A stretch of DNA of 64,000 nt from Ascidia mentula (lineage: Eukaryota; Chordata; Ascidiacea; Phlebobranchia; Ascidiidae): positions 10,108,501-10,172,500 of the forward strand of contig OX387200.1 in assembly GCA_947561715.1 (NCBI GenBank). Reading direction: 5' to 3'. Position numbers and translations under genes: made by a program. The notes under the pieces were generated by a model. That model searched no databases and had not been told where the DNA came from. It saw only the letters and a program-made list of their open reading frames with translations. Below, in pieces: positions 24,601 to 35,627 of the stretch. The number at the start of each line of letters is the position of its first letter. Position 1 is the first letter of the stretch.

Positions 24601-27600
24601 ATTTTGGGCACGGCATTAAATACCATCCACAACTTGACGCAAACTGTTTAGGATTACATTATGAACTCAGGGTTTGACGTTATTGCACAATTTAATGCTG
24701 CAGTGTATATATTGCAAAAACACGTAGAGAAATGAAACAGCTCAAAACCAAGTTACAGTGGTAGCAACTCAACCAAATATACCTCAGAAATATTAACTTC
24801 ATCATCATCTAATATTCGTATTCCTACCTGCTTTGTATCCAATGGAGAAACCTGGGTTTGTTCCAACGGAAGAAGTAAATCTATATGAAGTAAACGTAAG
24901 TCGAACTGCATTGTTAGGTGATGTGAAATTGAAACCAGGTTGCAGATTTCCATGATAATAATCCAACCGCGTTTTTAAGTCCTTGTCGTAAACCTGTTAT
25001 TATTTTTAATTTATGTTTAGTACACAAAAGATAAAAATGCAGTAGGTAAAATATTCAAAGCAACACTCTTAGATGAAAACGTTACGTGCTTTAGGGTGGA
25101 CATAATTAAAACAACTGCTGACAACAAAAGTAAACACATAACTAAAAAAATATTCCAGTTACTTTTATCTAACCTGCAGTTTGTCACCACGAGACTTAGT
25201 TGAAAACGAAACAACCTCGAACAAGATCACATGATTTGTTGGTGCTTCGATAAACCACTCGCAATCTTCAAGATATTTATATTTACCAGGCCAACCTGGT
25301 GACGTCAAATGTTTCGTTACATCAACGTATGCTATGCGGTTTCTTTCGCCGCATCGATGCAAAGGTGGATATAAACCTGATGCAACTGCAAGAAAATAAT
25401 AAATACTTCACTTTTTAATCATGTTGTGTTTTAGTGATACATTCGGCTACAACCAACATTGGTCTTCCTACCTGCTTTATATTCAATGGAGAAACCTGGG
25501 TATGTTCCAGAACTACTCGAAGTAAATGTAAGTCGAACTACATTGTTGGGTGATGTGAAATTAAATGGTTGCACATTTCCACAATAATAATCCAACCGTG
25601 TTTTCCCGTCCTTGTCGTAAACCTGTTATTGTTATGAGGTTATTTCAAGTACCTACATGACAGTTAAAAAAAAGCAAGAAAACCAAAATTCGTAAAAATC
25701 TTTGTTGAAAACGCTACAGGCTCCTCTTTAAGATAGGCCTCGTTAAAACAACTGTTCAATGATAAAAAAAGTACTCACAAAAAAGGCTATTTTAATCTAA
25801 CCTGTAGTTTATGATTATAGCAACTAGTTGAAAACGAAACAACCTCGAACAAGATCTCGTGATTTGTTGGAGCTTCGATAAACCACTCACAGTCTTCATT
25901 GTTGTTATAGTTACCAGGCCAACCTGGTGAGGTCAGACGTTTCGTCACACCTACCTTTGCTGTGCGATTTCTTTGTCCACAACCACAACCTGGTTGAAGT
26001 GTTGTGTATACACCAGGAAGTGCTGAAACTAGTTTAAATTCCGAGATTGGAATTTGACAGGAAATGGTTTGTTTTACAATAGGGTTGGAAACTGATGTCC
26101 ACCAACCAGCTTTGAAGCTAAGCATGAAGCCTTGTTGGGGTCCAAAGTTAGATGTAAACCTCAATCGCGCAACATGTTTTAATGACGTAAAGTTGAAACG
26201 CGGCAATTTTCCAGAAAACTTCACAATTGGATATGGACCACTGTCATTGTAAATCTGTTAATGAAATTGATTATTTCCATTCGCATTCTTCATAAAACAT
26301 ATAGAGCATTCTAAATACAAATATAGACTATGAAATCGGAACTAGAGGATTGTACTAATTAGCTCAAAAACAAGAAAAAATACTAGAAGAGATTTTTCTT
26401 TGATCAAAACAATGTAGGACTTCGGCGTGTTTTGTTATAGTCCTGGTAAATACGCGTTTCATCGCATTTAAAAAAAAATCTAACCTTCAGATAATCGCAA
26501 CATGAGTGGGTTGAAAACGAAATAACTTCGAACAAAATCACGTGGTTTATGGGAGCTTCGATAAACCACTCGCATTCTTCGTCGAATTTATAGTTACCAA
26601 GCCAACCCGGTGACGTCAGACGTTTCGTCACATCAACGTATGCTGTGCGGTTTCTTTCGCCGCATCGGTTTTGCAAAGGTGGATACAAACCAGACAAAAC
26701 TACAAGAAAATAATAAATATTTCACTTTGTGAACATGTTGGCTTTTAGTGATTACATGTGAAACAACTAACATTGGTCGCGAACCTGCTTTATATTCAAT
26801 GTTGAAACCTGGGCCTGTTGTATAAGTCTCTGAAGTAAACGTAAGTCGAAAAACATTGTTGGGTGATGTGAAATAGAATGGTGACAGATTTCCATAATAA
26901 TAATAATCCAACCGCGTATTCCCGTCTTTGTCGTAAACCTGTTATTAATTGGTATTAATATTTGGTAAACCACGGATAAAAATGTAACAAGAAAAAAAAC
27001 ATGGGCAATAGTCTTTGTTGAATAAGCATTATGTGGTTTAGTTTAGGATTGGCCCAGATAAAAACAACTATAACACAATCATAATAAAAGTAAAAACAAA
27101 ACTTCATAATTTTCTGACAACGCAGAAGTAATGCCATGCTTACGCATAGCAAGGCGGGATCGCCTCACTGCGCAGGCCCTTTATATTTGGCGATCACAGC
27201 TCTAATATTCTGATCATAAGGTTCACAGGCTTCGCAGCCAAGGCATTGCAGCCAAGCTGGATCAGCCACTTTTCCCGACAAGTCGGAGCGAGATCTGAAA
27301 AATCAAGCTCCCGGTGAGGTTTGAACTCACGACCCTGGGATAACCAGGCCCAACGCTCTACCAACTGAGCTGCAGGAGCTCAGTGGCTTCACGGGGTATA
27401 TTGTGGCCAAGGCACACTGGTGCGCAAGCGCACAACTTGTCAGGCGACCTTCACATGCGTAGAGGATCTCCACCACCGTAATCAGACAACGCAGAAGTAA
27501 TGCCATGCTTACGCATAGCAAGGCGGGATCGCCCCACTGCGCAGGCCCTTTATATTTGGCGATCACAGCTCTAATATTCTGATCATAAGGTTCACAGGCT

Positions 27601-29792
27601 TCGCAGCCAAGGCATTGCAGCCAAGCTGGATCAGCCACTTTTCCCGACAAGTCGGAGCGAGATCTGAAAAATCAAGCTCCCGGTGAGGTTTGAACTCGGA
27701 GCGAGATCTCCTGTAGCTCAGTTGGTAGAGCGTTGGGCCTGGTTAGCCCAGGGTCGTCAGTTCAAACGTCACCGGGAGCTTGATTTTTCAGATCTCGCTC
27801 CGACTTGTCGGGAAAAGTGGCTGATCCAGCTTGGCTGCAATGCCTTGGCTGCGAAGCCTGTGAACCTTATGTTCATATTTTTCTCGGTTCTTTTCATCTA
27901 ACCTGTAGTTGATTCGAATAAAAATGTGTTGCAAACGAAACAAACTTGAACAAGATCACGTGATTTGTGGGAGCTTCGATAAACCACTCGCAGTATTCAT
28001 TGTATTTGAAGTTACCAGGCCAACCAGGTGACGTCAGACGTTGCATCACACCGACGTTTGCTGTGCGGTTTCTTTCGCCGCAACGGTTTCGCAAAGGTGG
28101 GTACAAACCGGTTAAAACTAGAAGAAATCAATTAATATTTCACTTAGTAATGTTTTGTCTTTGTGAGTAATTCTGAAACAAGCAGTATTGGTATTCCTAC
28201 CTGCTTTATATTCAATTAAGAAACCTGGGTTTGTTTTAAATCTATATGAAGTAAACCTAAGTCGAACTACATTGTTAGGTGATGTAAAATTCAAACCAGG
28301 TGGCAGATGTCCATCATAAAAATCCAACCGCGTTTCATCATCTTTGTCGTAAACCTGTTATTGTTTTGAGTTCATCTTTAGTACATGGTAGACAAAAATG
28401 AAACGAGAAAAAAACGAAAGTAACTATGATAATAAAAGTGATTACAAAACTAAATAATTCTTCCGGTTCTTTTCATCTAACCTGCAGTTTGTCGTTTCTG
28501 TAATAAATTGAAAACGAAACCACTCGGAACAAGATCACGTGATTTTTGGGTGCTTCGATAAACCACTCGCAATCTTCATTGTTTTTGTAATTACCAGGCC
28601 AACCCGGTGACGTCAGATTTTTCGTCACATCAACGTTTGCTGTGCGGTTTCTATCACCGCATCGGTTTTGCATAGGTGGATACAAACCTGATGCAACTAC
28701 AAGAAAACCAAAAATAGTTCACTCAAACATGCTGTGTTTTAGTGAATAATTCTGCAACAACCAACATTGGTCTTCCTACCTGCTTTATATTCAATGGAAA
28801 AACCTGGGTATGTTTCATAAATATCTGAAGTAAATCTAAGTCGAACTACATTGTTGGGTGATGTGAAATTGAATGGTGACAGCTTTCCATAAAAATAATC
28901 CAACCGCGTTTGTCTGTCCTTGTCGTAAACCTGTTATTGTTTTGATTTCATCTTTAGTACACGACAGATAAAAATGCAACAAGGAAAAAACAAAAGCAAC
29001 TATGATAATAAAAGTAATTACAAAAGTACATAATTTTTTTCCGTTTTTTTTAATCTAACCTGTAGTTTATCCCTAAAATTACCAGTTGAAAACGATACCA
29101 CTTTGAACAAGATCACGTGATTTGTGGGTGCTTCGATAAACCACTCGCAATCTTCATTGTTTTTGTAATAACCAGGCCAACCGGGAGACATGAGATTTTT
29201 CATCACATCAACGTATGCTGTGCGGTTTCTTTCGCCGCATCGGTTTTGCAAAGGTGGATACAAACCAGAAAAAACTAAAAGAAAACAATTATTGTTTCAC
29301 TAAAACATGTTTAGTGATAAAATCCGAAATATGCAGCATTAGTCGTCTTACCTGCTTTATATTCAATGGAGAAACCTGGGTTTGATCGAATAAAATGTGA
29401 AGTAAACGTAAGTCGAACTACATTGTTCGGTGATGTGAAATCGAATGGTGACAGAATTCCATAATAATAATCCAACCGTGTTTTCCCGTCCTTGTCGTAA
29501 ACCTGTTATTGTTTGGAGTTCATCAAAAATGCAACAAGAAAAAAACTAAAGCAATTTTGATTAAAAAGTTTACATATAACCTGCAGTTTGTCCCATATTT
29601 CTGTTGAAAACGAAACCACTCGGAACAAGATCACTTGATTTTTGGGTGCTTCGATAAACCACTCGCAGTTTTCATTGTTTTTACAGTTACCATACCAACC
29701 TGCTGACGTCAGACGTTTCGTCACACCAAAGTTTGCTGTGCGGTTTCTTTCGCCGCATCGATTTTGCAAAGGTCGATATAAACCAGATAGAA
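21646..29792 (-). CDS. CUB7-X-Ig2-TM receptor with ITIM-like tail, unit 1
   Basis: Predicted cell-surface receptor. CUB exon pairs (transcript order): A 29581-29792/29352-29502, B 29060-29274/28780-28930, C 28482-28696/28201-28354, D 27903-28117/26785-26938, E 26485-26699 then a fused E-F exon 25802-26254, F 25472-25622, G 25174-25385/24828-24993. Then X exon 24213-24563, and cassette c: 23813-23920, 23601-23737, 23375-23492, 22883-23011, 22268-22534, 21848-21911, 21646-21781. Every CUB starts and ends in phase 1, and X joins the first Ig exon in phase 1, which is why I join CUB and Ig parts into one gene. CUB hallmarks: RCGERN, SPGWPGNY, CEWFIEAP, FTSPNNVVRL, PGFSIEYKAG; the third and fourth CUB cysteines are mostly missing. 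X (about 117 residues, four Cys) is unrecognised. No start codon located; see 30282-30800. Confidence 0.8.
27114..27871. mobile_element. tRNA-bearing fold-back insert in CUB-D intron (unit 1 only)
   Basis: 758-base insert flanked by an imperfect copy of TTCATATTTT (27103-27113, 27872-27882). The unit 2 intron (45574-45769) is empty. It holds a repeat of about 369 bases in tandem on the minus strand (27117-27485 and a partial copy), then turns round into a plus-strand copy. Each full repeat includes a tRNA-like sequence (27307-27379 minus; 27707-27779 plus). It looks like a non-autonomous tRNA-derived (SINE-like) element. I recognise no named family. Confidence 0.65.
27307..27379 (-). tRNA. 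tRNA-like sequence, anticodon reads GGT (Thr)
   Basis: Cloverleaf-like: acceptor GCTCCTG with CGGGAGC, D-arm GCTCAGTTGGTAGAGC, T-arm GTGAG-TTCAAAC-CTCAC, intact A and B boxes. The anticodon stem is shifted or one pair longer than normal; with loop CTGGTTA the anticodon is GGT (here loop CTGGTTA is altered to end in T). Same sequence at 31094-31166 and 48977-49049. Best read as the head of a tRNA-derived repeat. Confidence 0.5.
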
Positions 29793-30281
29793 CTAGAAGA
29801 AGAAAGTCAATATTTACTCAATAAACATGTTGTGTTTTTTTTTCGGAAGCAACCAACATTCGCTGCAACGAGTTACCCGACCTGCAAGTATTAAAAACTT
29901 ACAGTTTGGTGAATTTTTCTCATAAATGTGACAAAGTTTTAAAGTGAAAAGTACGTGAGCTCTCATTTGTCAACATAATAAAGTTATACATTTATAATAT
30001 AAATGCACGCTTCGTTATTTGTTGACAATTGTATTGAAACGAAAATTATTTTTTGAGTTTATTGTTGTTTGTGTCCTAAATATTACACGAACCTGGAGAG
30101 CAAACCTGAAATAATCCCAACACAACAAATTGCAGAAGAATTGTTCGAATCATTACCAGATATTCCCTGGCTGCATCGGCAGTATATACATGTAATTTAT
30201 TATCGTATTTTCTTCTTTGGCTTAAAAGAAAACTTTCGGTTAGTTTTAAAGTTATACCAACGATTCGCAAAAAAGACTTAC

Positions 30282-30455
30282 CATCAGACAAATCACAATC
30301 CAAGGTAATGTTTTTATGAACCCGATATTCACGACGTGATATATGTTGCGCAACAACAATCGAAACACTGCAAGGAGGCTTTCGACCTATATGCAACAAA
30401 ATAGCTGTGCAAGCGACAAACCAATGGCAGCGACCGAAATAATCAAAAGTTAGCA
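30282..30455 (-). other. Candidate first exon of unit 1 receptor gene, no ATG
   Basis: A strong donor (GTAAGT after 30282) ends, in phase 1, an open frame finishing in NITLDCDLSD. That phase fits the first CUB exon at 29792. A TATA-like ATCTATAAAA lies about 30 bases upstream (30483-30492). The stretch has no ATG in any useful frame, in either unit. A second frame reads hydrophobic and signal-like (VAAIGLSLAQLF) but stops soon after. The true start could be an upstream exon, a non-ATG codon, or lost. Confidence 0.35.
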
Positions 30456-30479
30456 GTCTTTGAAGCCAGTTCAGTGGAG

Positions 30480-30800
30480 ACGTTTTATAGATGGAGAAGC
30501 GATGACATCATATCCGTTATTGCATTCTCCCTTTTTCTAATGCCGATGGCACCTGTAAGGTATTTACCTACCTCACCCCGATTAAACAGTTTATTATCAG
30601 GCTGTGGGAATAAATCCCAAGCCGGCGAATAGCTTGTAGAGTCTCAGTAATAATAGCAGTGTAACAGTAATACGATGAAACAAGTAGAATCGAATGGAAT
30701 CAAATAGAATGAATTTACCGGTCTAAACTGGGATTTTTAAAGCTCTCCAAACTGAGAGCTGATTGGTCAAAAATCGCACGTGATATCACGAACCGCTCGA
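30480..30800 (-). promoter_or_regulatory. Candidate receptor promoter region, unit 1
   Basis: Minus-strand elements: TATA-like ATCTATAAAA (30483-30492); TTTAAAAAT (about 30733-30741); CCAAT box GACCAATCAG (about 30761-30770); palindrome CGTGATATCACG (30779-30790) overlapping an E-box CACGTG; inverted repeat AGCTCTC/GAGAGCT. All recur in unit 2 near 48360-48680. Position upstream of the first CUB exon suggests a promoter; no transcription start can be proved. Confidence 0.4.
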
Positions 30801-31000
30801 AGTAATATAATACAAGAACATAGATGTGATGTGACCTTAAGCATAGGAGAACATTTTATGTGGCAAACAGGATGTTAAATGAATCACTAAACTCGAGAAC
30901 ATTCGATGGTTAAATCATTTGGGTCACATTATGGGATTATGCAGTACATGTGCAAAGCTGCACGCAAAACATTACGCAATTCAAGCACTGGTTTATGTGA

Positions 31001-31644
31001 TCATAAGGTTCACAGGCTTCGCAGCCAAGGCATTGCAGCCAAGCTGGATCAGCCACTTTTCCCGACCAGTCGGAGCGAGATCTGAAAAATCAAGCTCCCG
31101 GTGAGGTTTGAACTCACGACCCTGGGCTAACCAGGCCCAACGCTCTACCAACTGAGCTACAGGAGCTCACTGGCTTCACGGGGTATATTGTGGCCAAGGT
31201 ACACTGGTGCGCAAGCGCACAACTTGTCAGGCGACCTTCACATGCGTAGAGGATCTCCACCACCGTAATCAGACAACGCAGAAGTAATGCCATACTTACG
31301 CATAGTAAGGCGGGATCGCCCCACTGCGCAGGCCCTTTATATTTGGCGATCACAGCTCTAATATTCTGATCATAAGGTTCACAGGCTTCGCAGCCAAGGC
31401 ATTGCAGCCAAGCTGGATCAGCCACTTTTCCCGACAAGTCGGATCGAGATCTGAAAAATCAAGCTCCCGGTGAGGTTTGAACTCACGACCCTGGGCTAAC
31501 CAGGCTGATCCAGCTTGGCTGCAATGCCTTGGCTGCGAAGCCTGTGAACCTTATGATCAGAATATTAGAGCTGTGATCGCCAAATATAAAGGGCCTGCGC
31601 AGTGGGGCGATCCCGCCTTGCTATGCGTAAGCATGGCATTACTT
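31001..31644. mobile_element. tRNA-bearing fold-back insert (units 1 and 2)
   Basis: 644 bases with 13-base flanking repeats reading CTGGTTTCTGTGA (30988-31000 with one change; 31645-31657). Contains the same tRNA-bearing repeat as 27114-27871: minus strand first, then a turn near 31506 into plus orientation. Present at the same site in unit 2, so it predates the duplication. tRNA-like at 31094-31166 (minus). Confidence 0.65.
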
Positions 31645-31657
31645 CTGGTTTCTGTGA

Positions 31658-33355
31658 CGTATGTTACACACCGTTTATTTACTGGAAGTTCGATTACTCG
31701 ACAAATTCGACAGGTTCGCACTCTACAGAAATTTGTGTGAATATTAACGATTATGTGTGAATAAAGCAGCCACTATATTTTTAGTTATATATTTGAGTTG
31801 AAATGCTATACTAAATTATAGCGTTAATATTCGCAAAGATTTCTATGTTGCATATAAACATATGTGTTGGATCAAGTTTACTGAAAACTTTGTGTCCCTG
31901 TGTATAAGTATCTTCCTTCACATACGGATTAATCATAATTACCATTCTTGCGCCAATTTTATTTAATATTAAAACGTAACTACTAATGCGTATCACTTGC
32001 TTATTCATGCTGAACTTCGATTTATTCACAATAGAGATTAGTGATGCTAAACGAAATGTTTCCATAAATATAAATAATATTTAATCAAAATTACTGATCT
32101 TGAAAGTGCATCTATTGAATTTTACTGTTCAAAAGTTTACTTGAATGTTTAAAAACATTGTTTTGCAACTTGCAAACATATCTCTACTTTGGTCTGCGTC
32201 ACCTCTTTTTTTATTTGGACGTCTGTAACGTTTCTGAATCAGCATTTCGTAAGCCTTGGATAGAGCTTTCGAATGTCTTTCATTAGACGAACCATAATCG
32301 GGGAATCACATTTATGTATTATGTAAACGTATCGTGAATCGCCAAATCGAAACAAAAATAGGCCGCAGGGGAACGAACTTTTTAATTACTCACAACAAAA
32401 CTGCAGGTTGCGTAATATTCTGCTGCCAGTACTGAATGTTGTTTGGCCGAACAAGATATAATAATTCTAGATAACTTCATGCGTGACGCCAGTAATGTAA
32501 CATGGCATATAGGTAAACCTCGGCCCACCAGCGGTTGGCTTAAATTTGTGCCACATCAGATCGTTTATACTGCACTTTAATGTAATTCTAATGCAGGTAT
32601 TTTCGCTTTTTTTTGCAATATTTTAAACTTATAATTATTATACATTGCTTAGTTCACTGTATACTGCTCGCATGACACGACGGCTAGCCTGTATTTTTTG
32701 CAATTACTGGGCCGTGAGACAAAAAACGTCCTGTTTTAACAACAAGTGCACTTGGAAATCGGCAAAATACGATAAAATTCCAAGACGTATTTAACAAATG
32801 TTTGTACACATAAATTATTCGTTTCATAGCTAGCTCTGCGCTTCGAAGGCTTGGGTGCTACATTATCCCCACGTTTTCGGTTTTTAGAAATGAACTACAA
32901 AAATTTCAAAATGTGATGAAGAAGTGTGAAATGGCCGCTTATATGTCAAAAATAAAAGTTTCTGGGTTTTTGTCGCCGTAGTCAGGTTTGTGATAGTTAG
33001 TATATCACACCATATGTCCATGCATACACGATTGCCCCAACAAACACCGCGATGGGAATAGGGGGGCTGGGGATACAGACAAAAGGAGCGTTTGCAGAGT
33101 TATGCCCTGCAAAAGGTAAGGAAATTACGTTGAAAGAAATTACGTATTAAGATCTAAACACATTGTTTCTTTATTTTACTGTTAGAAAGATGGATTTAAA
33201 ACTCCGTACAATTGCAGCCAATTTACCACTGCTTTTGACTTCGCATGGAAGAATTCTGGTGAACAACGAATGCATAATGACGATGAGAATTTTCTGTGTT
33301 ATTTTTGCAGAAGATTTTCATTTGAAACGTCAATGATCATCGCAAGGATGCAGCA
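31658..33355. other. No recognised gene; conserved between units
   Basis: About 1.7 kb with its counterpart at 49541-51122. It contains an 84-codon minus-strand open frame (31811-32065, same in unit 2) and a short plus-strand frame starting ATGGATTTAAAACTC near 33190. Neither matches a family I know. Unit 1 has some 140 bases near 32260-32390 that unit 2 lacks. Confidence 0.4.
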
Positions 33356-34442
33356 TGTTATCATTCGAAGACGTTGCTATATAGAATTTCCGTGATTGTT
33401 TGATCAATCATGCTAAAATTTTTGTTGTGGAACGTAGTATCAATGAACACAAGCATACAATAATATGAAATTCCTGTTGCTGCCAGGCATATTGCAATTA
33501 AAAATGTACTGATCTTCTGGCATAAACGTACTGTATTTTTACGACGTTTCGTCTGCCATGCCAAAATTTAAAGACATGACAGTATACTCGTTTCAAAATG
33601 TGCATCCGGAAGTATAGGCTAAGCAGTGACACCGCAAAAAAACAGGAAAATGCATTTCATGATACTTTGCCTCAAAATTATTGGTCTTTGGTGTTAACAA
33701 ACATACATTTCTTAACGTAAAAATTATTGAATTAACACCTTTGCGACCACGAAAATTATAGTAACGTACACTCGGATTTCATGCAGAAATTTGCAAGTTC
33801 ATTATCACTTGGTTGGAAAGACTCTTTTTGGTAAATCCTGTGGTAATCCAGTAAACATATTTTTTTTTATCAATAAAGCGGGTTTGGGAACAGGTCATCA
33901 GTAAATATAAAGCAAATCTTTCTCACGACAATTAATTTAAATGTTTGAAACCTAGTTTATCTTGTTCTTTTAGGTAACACTTACATGTTGAAGTTTTACT
34001 ATTCATACAAACACTAGTGAATTTATGGGGGTCATTTGGCAATACCATAAAGTAACTTACTTCAAAAATATTTTGCAATCCACATTGGATGAAGTGTGTT
34101 TAACTAACTTTTAATTTTAAATAAGCTTATTACTATAATGACTCTGTGTCAACGCTTCTATTTTTAATTTTAAATGTTACTAGAACAACTTTGTGTCCAC
34201 GCTTCTAGTTTTAGAAAACATGTTTCGCTTTTTATTAAAGCATTTTCAGTTCTACAAACAAAATAAACAGAAAAGACATAGTTGGATGCTAAAAATGATA
34301 AAACGATAAAACTGACCGAACAGTAGAAACCTCTGGTGCTAACATACTGGACGACGCTCTGATCAGATGTTACAAGTGACCTACTTTTTTATCACCCCAG
34401 ACATACATTGGTTAATCAGGTGAAGCAACGATAAAAAGATTA

Positions 34443-35410
34443 TTATGTTTGTGACGCGACAGTAGTGAGAGCATTTGGCGCTTGGGGCAGAGGGTAGTGT
34501 AAAAGCGTCGCGCGCACAAGTGGTGCCTTCGTTTTTTCAAATGCTGAAGTCAGGCGATTGTTCCAGACGAGCTGTGTCGCTTTGCCCGAAAACGCTTCAT
34601 AGATTGGGGACATGATGCGTGCTGCGTTTGGTATGAACCTGTGATAGATATTTATCATACCCGCGAATTCCTGGAGCCCCTTGATAGTTGTTGGACGAGG
34701 AAAATGCTGGTTGGTTTCACTTTGTGAGGCAGCGGACACGCACCATGCACATTGACTCTGTGACCGAGAAAATCAATTTGGTCGTTGAAGATCAACTAAC
34801 AAAGAATGGGCTCTTAAAAAGTAGGAGCCGAGCAGTGGCCTGGAGACATCCGCCAAAGCAAAATTCCATTTAAACTTTCCAGCGGGCGAATTTAGCGAGA
34901 TCAGACGTGAGCCGTACGTCCGAATACTGTTGCCGTTCGCAGCCACAAAGGCTTGCCGGACCTGTTTGGCAGTGGGCATCTTTTCCACGAATAATTGTTT
35001 GAACAAAAAACAAGGTTCCTTACTCCCAAGCAACGCCAGCATTTCGTCCATTAGGGCAGTTGGCAGCCGGTCACCCAAAGTTGACATGTGGAGTAGGTGT
35101 TGAAATCTTTGCGATGGTGTTAAAGTAAAAGTAGTCAGCAATCGCTCCTTAATTGCTGCGTACTTCTTGCGGCGGTTGTTCAACAAATTAATCAAACGAC
35201 TTGATGTGTTCTGTTCGAGAGCTGACACTTCCTAAAAGTATTTTGTTCCGTCAGCTGAGCTTCCGCTTGTTGGAACCAAACATGTGGTTGCGACATCCAA
35301 AACGTGCGAAGCTTAATAGCCACAGCGTTCTGACTATAACAGCCTTCCATCATCAGCATGTTATCATTCGAAGACGTTGCTATATAGAATTTCCGTGATT
35401 GTTTGATCAA
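34443..35410 (-). mobile_element. Ty3/gypsy-type LTR retrotransposon fossil, unit 1
   Basis: Broken remnant. Gag-like part on the right (35410-34773; FWMSQPHVWFQQAEAQ, ERLLTTFTLTP, DEMLALLG) next to an RT/RNase H connection part on the left (34739-34443; EFAGMINIYHRFIPNAARI, AFEKTK). Most of the element, including protease, RT core and integrase, is absent. A related sequence of about 205 bases lies on both sides (33356-33560 and 35358-35560). Older than the segmental duplication, since both units carry it. Confidence 0.85.
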
Positions 35411-35494
35411 TCATGCTAAAATTTTTGTTGTGGAACGTAGTATCAATGAACACAAGCATACAATAATATGAAATTCCTGTTGCTGCCAGGCATA

Positions 35495-35620
35495 TTGCAA
35501 TTAAAAATGTACTGATCTTCTGGCATAAACGTACTGTATTTTTACGACGTTTCGTCTGCCATGCGGCGAGACTTCATCAGGTACGTTTATGCCAGAAGAT
35601 CAGTACATTTTTAATTGCAA
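35495..35620 (-). ncRNA. 40-bp-arm hairpin with hammerhead-like core, unit 1/2 junction
   Basis: Perfect inverted repeat, arms 35495-35534 and 35581-35620, loop 46 bases. On the minus strand the loop starts CTGATGA, then one base, a GTCT/AGAC stem, and GAAAC: the same core layout as in the Penelope-like element at 6770. The long arms could act as stem I. I cannot fit a clean stem III and cleavage base. Probably a terminal piece of another Penelope-like family. Confidence 0.45.
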
Positions 35621-35627
35621 TTATTAC

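Larger units (their letters stand above)
6181..35621. repeat. Tandem segmental duplication, unit 1
   Basis: First of three directly repeated units. It runs from AMPD exon 4 (donor side near 6181) through the AMPD 5' exons, the Ig cassettes, the CUB exons and the gypsy fossil to the junction at about 35621. It is longer than unit 2 (29.4 versus 17.9 kb) because it has a Penelope-like insert (4.2 kb), two extra Ig cassettes (about 6.6 kb) and an extra tRNA-bearing insert (0.76 kb). Confidence 0.9.

Noticed and set aside
27327-27650. Open frames of about 107 and 87 codons in the tRNA-bearing inserts (27 kb, 31 kb, 49 kb)
   Set aside because: They run through tRNA-like sequence on either strand and are by-products of the repeat.
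30076-30399. 107-residue minus-strand open frame as a gene
   Set aside because: It has no ATG and reads through a strong donor at 30282; the left part is most likely intron.
30685-30705. Second spliced-leader-like match, ATTCTATTTGA
   Set aside because: Only 11 bases, inside a GAAT-type simple-repeat stretch conserved in both units; no 3' half of the leader.
33356-35621. The roughly 205-base direct repeats as intact LTRs of the gypsy fossil
   Set aside because: They contain a hammerhead-like hairpin typical of Penelope-like ends, and I see no convincing TG...CA ends or primer-binding site, so the LTR label is not supported.
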